64,000 nt of DNA from Bacillus paralicheniformis (GTDB taxonomy: Bacteria > Bacillota > Bacilli > Bacillales > Bacillaceae), in NCBI RefSeq assembly GCF_001042485.2, contig NZ_LBMN02000004.1, positions 248,001-312,000 of the forward strand, in the 5' to 3' direction. This document shows, piece after piece, positions 62,013 through 64,000 of this stretch. The notes under the pieces were generated by a model. That model made no database searches, was not told the origin of the DNA, and saw nothing but the letters and a program-made list of their open reading frames with translations. The position numbers and the translations under genes were made by a program. The first letter of the stretch is position 1; every line of letters starts with the position of its first letter.

Positions 62013-62639
62013 ATGCATGTATTGTCACAAATCAAAGAACAAAAAGTGATTGCGATCATCCGCGGATACAATCCGGAGGAGGCAGTGAGCATTGCCGGCG
62101 CCTTAAAAGCGGGCGGCATCAGGCTTGTGGAAATTACGCTTAATTCCCCTCAAGCGATCAAAGCGATTGAAGCGGTTTCAGAAGATGTTGGAGACGAAAT
62201 GCTTATCGGAGCGGGAACCGTTCTTGATCCCGAATCTGCGAGAGCGGCGCTTTTAGCCGGCGCGCGGTTTATCCTGTCGCCAACTGTTCATGAAGAGACG
62301 ATCAAGCTGACAAAGCGATATGGAGCGATCAGCATTCCGGGCGCCTTTACCCCGACGGAAATATTGACGGCGTATGAAAGTGGTGGAGACATCATCAAAG
62401 TATTTCCCGGAACGATGGGGCCTGGCTATATCAAAGATATCCACGGACCGCTTCCGCATATTCCGCTGCTTCCGACGGGAGGGGTAGGGTTGGAAAACCT
62501 TCACGAGTTTTTACAGGCCGGTGCGGTCGGTGCTGGAATCGGCGGTTCACTTGTGAGGGCTCATCAAGATGTGAATGACGCGTTTTTAGAAGAGCTGTCC
62601 AAAAAAGCAAAGCAATTTGTTGAAGCAGCAAAACAGTAA
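62013..62639 (+). CDS. dgoA: 2-keto-3-deoxy-6-phosphogluconate/galactonate aldolase
   Basis: A 208-residue class I aldolase of the KDPG family that cleaves the phosphorylated keto-deoxy acid to pyruvate and glyceraldehyde 3-phosphate. The Schiff base lysine is K129 in DIIKVFPG and the catalytic glutamate E40 in LVEITLN. I chose the ATG at 62013 with AAAGGG eight bases upstream; a GTG three codons earlier has no spacing. The name DgoA follows the operon context; KdgA is the alternative. Confidence 0.88.
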   Translation: MHVLSQIKEQKVIAIIRGYNPEEAVSIAGALKAGGIRLVEITLNSPQAIKAIEAVSEDVGDEMLIGAGTVLDPESARAALLAGARFILSPTVHEETIKLTKRYGAISIPGAFTPTEILTAYESGGDIIKVFPGTMGPGYIKDIHGPLPHIPLLPTGGVGLENLHEFLQAGAVGAGIGGSLVRAHQDVNDAFLEELSKKAKQFVEAAKQ

Positions 62640-62654
62640 AAGGGGAGATCAGAG

Positions 62655-63803
62655 ATGAAAATAACGGGATTCGAGTGTTTCCAAATTCCACCGCGCTGGC
62701 TTTTCTTAAAAATCGAAACGGATGAAGGCATTACAGGGTGGGGAGAGCCGGTAATCGAGGGAAAGGCGGCGACAGTTAAGGCGGCTGTCGGCGAGTTAAT
62801 GGAATATTTAATCGGCAAAGACCCGATGAACATTGAAGACCACTGGAATGTCATGTACAGAGGCGGGTTTTATCGGGGCGGACCCATTCTGATGAGCGCG
62901 ATTGCAGGAATCGATCAAGCGCTTTGGGACATTAAGGGCAAGTTTTACAATGCGCCCGTGCATCAGCTGCTCGGAGGGAAGAGCAGGGAATCGATCAAGG
63001 TCTATTCCTGGATTGGCGGAGACAGGCCTCAAGACGTCGGCCTCGCTGCCAAGGAGGTGGTTGACCAAGGCTTTACAGCCGTCAAAATGAACGGCACGGA
63101 AGAGCTGCAATACATTGATTCACATGAAAAAATCGATCAGGTGATTGAAAGAATATCAGCCGTCAGAGAAGCTGTCGGCCCGTACATTGGAATCGGCATC
63201 GACTTTCACGGCAGGGTGCACAAGCCGATGGCGAAGATTTTGGCAAAAGAGCTTGAACCGTTTCGCCCGATGTTTATAGAAGAGCCTGTTCTGCCGGAAA
63301 ACAACGAGGCGCTCCGCGATATCGCCAGCCTCGTCTCAATTCCGATTGCGACCGGAGAACGAATGTTTTCAAAGTGGCAGTTTAAAGATCTGCTGACTGA
63401 CGGCTATGTCGATATTATTCAGCCTGACTTATCACACGCCGGCGGAATTACCGAATGCAAAAAGATCCTGTCGATGGCGGAAGCATTTGATGTCGCCGCC
63501 GCTCCTCACTGTCCGCTGGGCCCGATCGCTCTGGCGGCCTGCCTTCAGGTTGATGCAACGTGCCACAATGCATTTATACAGGAACAAAGCTTAGGAATCC
63601 ATTACAACAAAGGCACGGATTTGCTTGATTATATAGTGGATCAAAAGGTGTTTTTCTATGAAGACGGCTATGTCCGGATTCCGGATGGCCCGGGCCTTGG
63701 GGTGGACATCAATGAAGATCATGTCCGGAAAATGGCTGATATCGGGCATAACTGGCGCAATCCGGTATGGCGGCACAAGGACGGAAGCATAGCTGAATGG
63801 TAA
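62655..63803 (+). CDS. dgoD: D-galactonate dehydratase
   Basis: A 382-residue enolase-superfamily enzyme that converts D-galactonate to 2-keto-3-deoxygalactonate. It is strikingly like E. coli DgoD along its whole length: [34 protein letters not shown], metal ligands in [17 protein letters not shown] and ATGERMFS, the acid-base histidine in [14 protein letters not shown], and the C-terminal [18 protein letters not shown] precedes the ATG. This identifies the operon as galactonate rather than pectin-derived. Confidence 0.93.
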   Translation: MKITGFECFQIPPRWLFLKIETDEGITGWGEPVIEGKAATVKAAVGELMEYLIGKDPMNIEDHWNVMYRGGFYRGGPILMSAIAGIDQALWDIKGKFYNAPVHQLLGGKSRESIKVYSWIGGDRPQDVGLAAKEVVDQGFTAVKMNGTEELQYIDSHEKIDQVIERISAVREAVGPYIGIGIDFHGRVHKPMAKILAKELEPFRPMFIEEPVLPENNEALRDIASLVSIPIATGERMFSKWQFKDLLTDGYVDIIQPDLSHAGGITECKKILSMAEAFDVAAAPHCPLGPIALAACLQVDATCHNAFIQEQSLGIHYNKGTDLLDYIVDQKVFFYEDGYVRIPDGPGLGVDINEDHVRKMADIGHNWRNPVWRHKDGSIAEW

Positions 63804-63806
63804 AAA

Positions 63807-63820
63807 TGATACCGTTTTCA
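63807..63820. promoter_or_regulatory. Candidate cre site inside the galactonate operon
   Basis: TGATACCGTTTTCA matches the CcpA consensus except at position 4. It lies between dgoD and the transporter gene. Confidence 0.55.
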
Positions 63821-63864
63821 AAAGATGTCCGTCATTACAAACAAATAAAAGGAGAGGGCCTGTC

Positions 63865-64000
63865 ATGAAACAAGCTGCTGTAAAAGAGAAGCCGACAAAG
63901 GTTAGAGTGCGGGTACTGCTGTTTATTTTTGTATGTGTCGTGATCAATTATATGGATCGAAGCAATATCTCCGTCGCAGCTTCTGCAATAGGAGACGATT
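63865..64000 (+). CDS. dgoT: MFS sugar acid transporter (partial), DgoT-like
   Basis: The first 45 codons, cut by the window end. After a basic N-terminus, VLLFIFVCVVINYMDRSNIS is the typical first helix of the anion:cation symporter family, which includes DgoT, ExuT and GudP. GGAGAGG precedes the ATG. In this position it most likely imports D-galactonate. Confidence 0.8.
   Translation, partial: MKQAAVKEKPTKVRVRVLLFIFVCVVINYMDRSNISVAASAIGDD

Overview
The window is ordinary low-to-medium GC Bacillus chromosome, most like the Bacillus licheniformis / B. paralicheniformis group. Block after block has the gene content and order of B. subtilis (ansR-ansAB-mleN-mleA, ywcJ, cydABCD, yxkO, katX, sigY-yxlCDEFG with yxlH, mpg, licRBCAH, ilvK, dltXABCD, ywaC, ywaD). 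Between these lie genes I do not expect at these places in B. subtilis: a second ferrochelatase with a PerR-like repressor beside katA, a stand-alone methylcitrate operon with its own GntR repressor, a PadR-chromate transporter pair, twin secreted proteins and a D-galactonate operon. I saw no rRNA, tRNA, CRISPR array, prophage or insertion sequence. Family and orthologue names come from sequence recognition from memory; no database was searched.

Layout. 1-2826 (minus): peptide-antibiotic sensing module of Bce/Yxd type (ABC ATPase, cut by the window edge; kinase; response regulator). 3032-4078: 6-phosphogluconolactonase. 4165-10176: AnsR repressor, asparaginase, aspartase, malate/Na+ antiporter and malic enzyme, a path from asparagine to pyruvate. 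10194-11456: a DUF1259-like protein and the formate/nitrite-type channel YwcJ, the latter with a perfect Rex operator. 12246-18127: cytochrome bd oxidase and its assembly transporter (cydABCD), preceded by degenerate Rex sites. 18293-25274: NAD(P)HX dehydratase, secreted pectate lyase, then an oxidative stress group (hemH2, perR-like, katA, katX). 25581-30338: a secreted protein, YxlH and the SigY operon behind its ECF promoter. 30448-37472: drug exporter, two paralogous secreted proteins, SGNH esterase, ABC exporter and PadR-ChrA. 37515-41783 (minus): methylcitrate-cycle operon.

42010-48345: DNA glycosylase, a 35-residue cationic peptide and the beta-glucan PTS operon with a perfect cre site. 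48448-51035: an MFS transporter and branched-chain aminotransferase. 51207-55454 (minus): dltXABCD behind an ECF-type (SigX/SigM-like) promoter. 55698-60026: a tiny spore-type membrane peptide, the alarmone synthetase YwaC with another ECF-type promoter, two unrecognised small genes, an MFS exporter and aminopeptidase YwaD. 60256-64000: an IclR-regulated D-galactonate operon whose transporter is cut by the window end.

Most intergenic regions carry clear Rho-independent terminators, often shared by convergent genes; in several cases the stop codon lies inside the hairpin. I did not find a clearly new defence, mobile or biosynthetic system. The best leads are the katA-perR-hemH2 locus, the twin secreted proteins with duplicated control regions, the cationic peptide after mpg, the two palindromes before the galactonate operon, and the YxdJ-type operator inside the end of the kinase gene.
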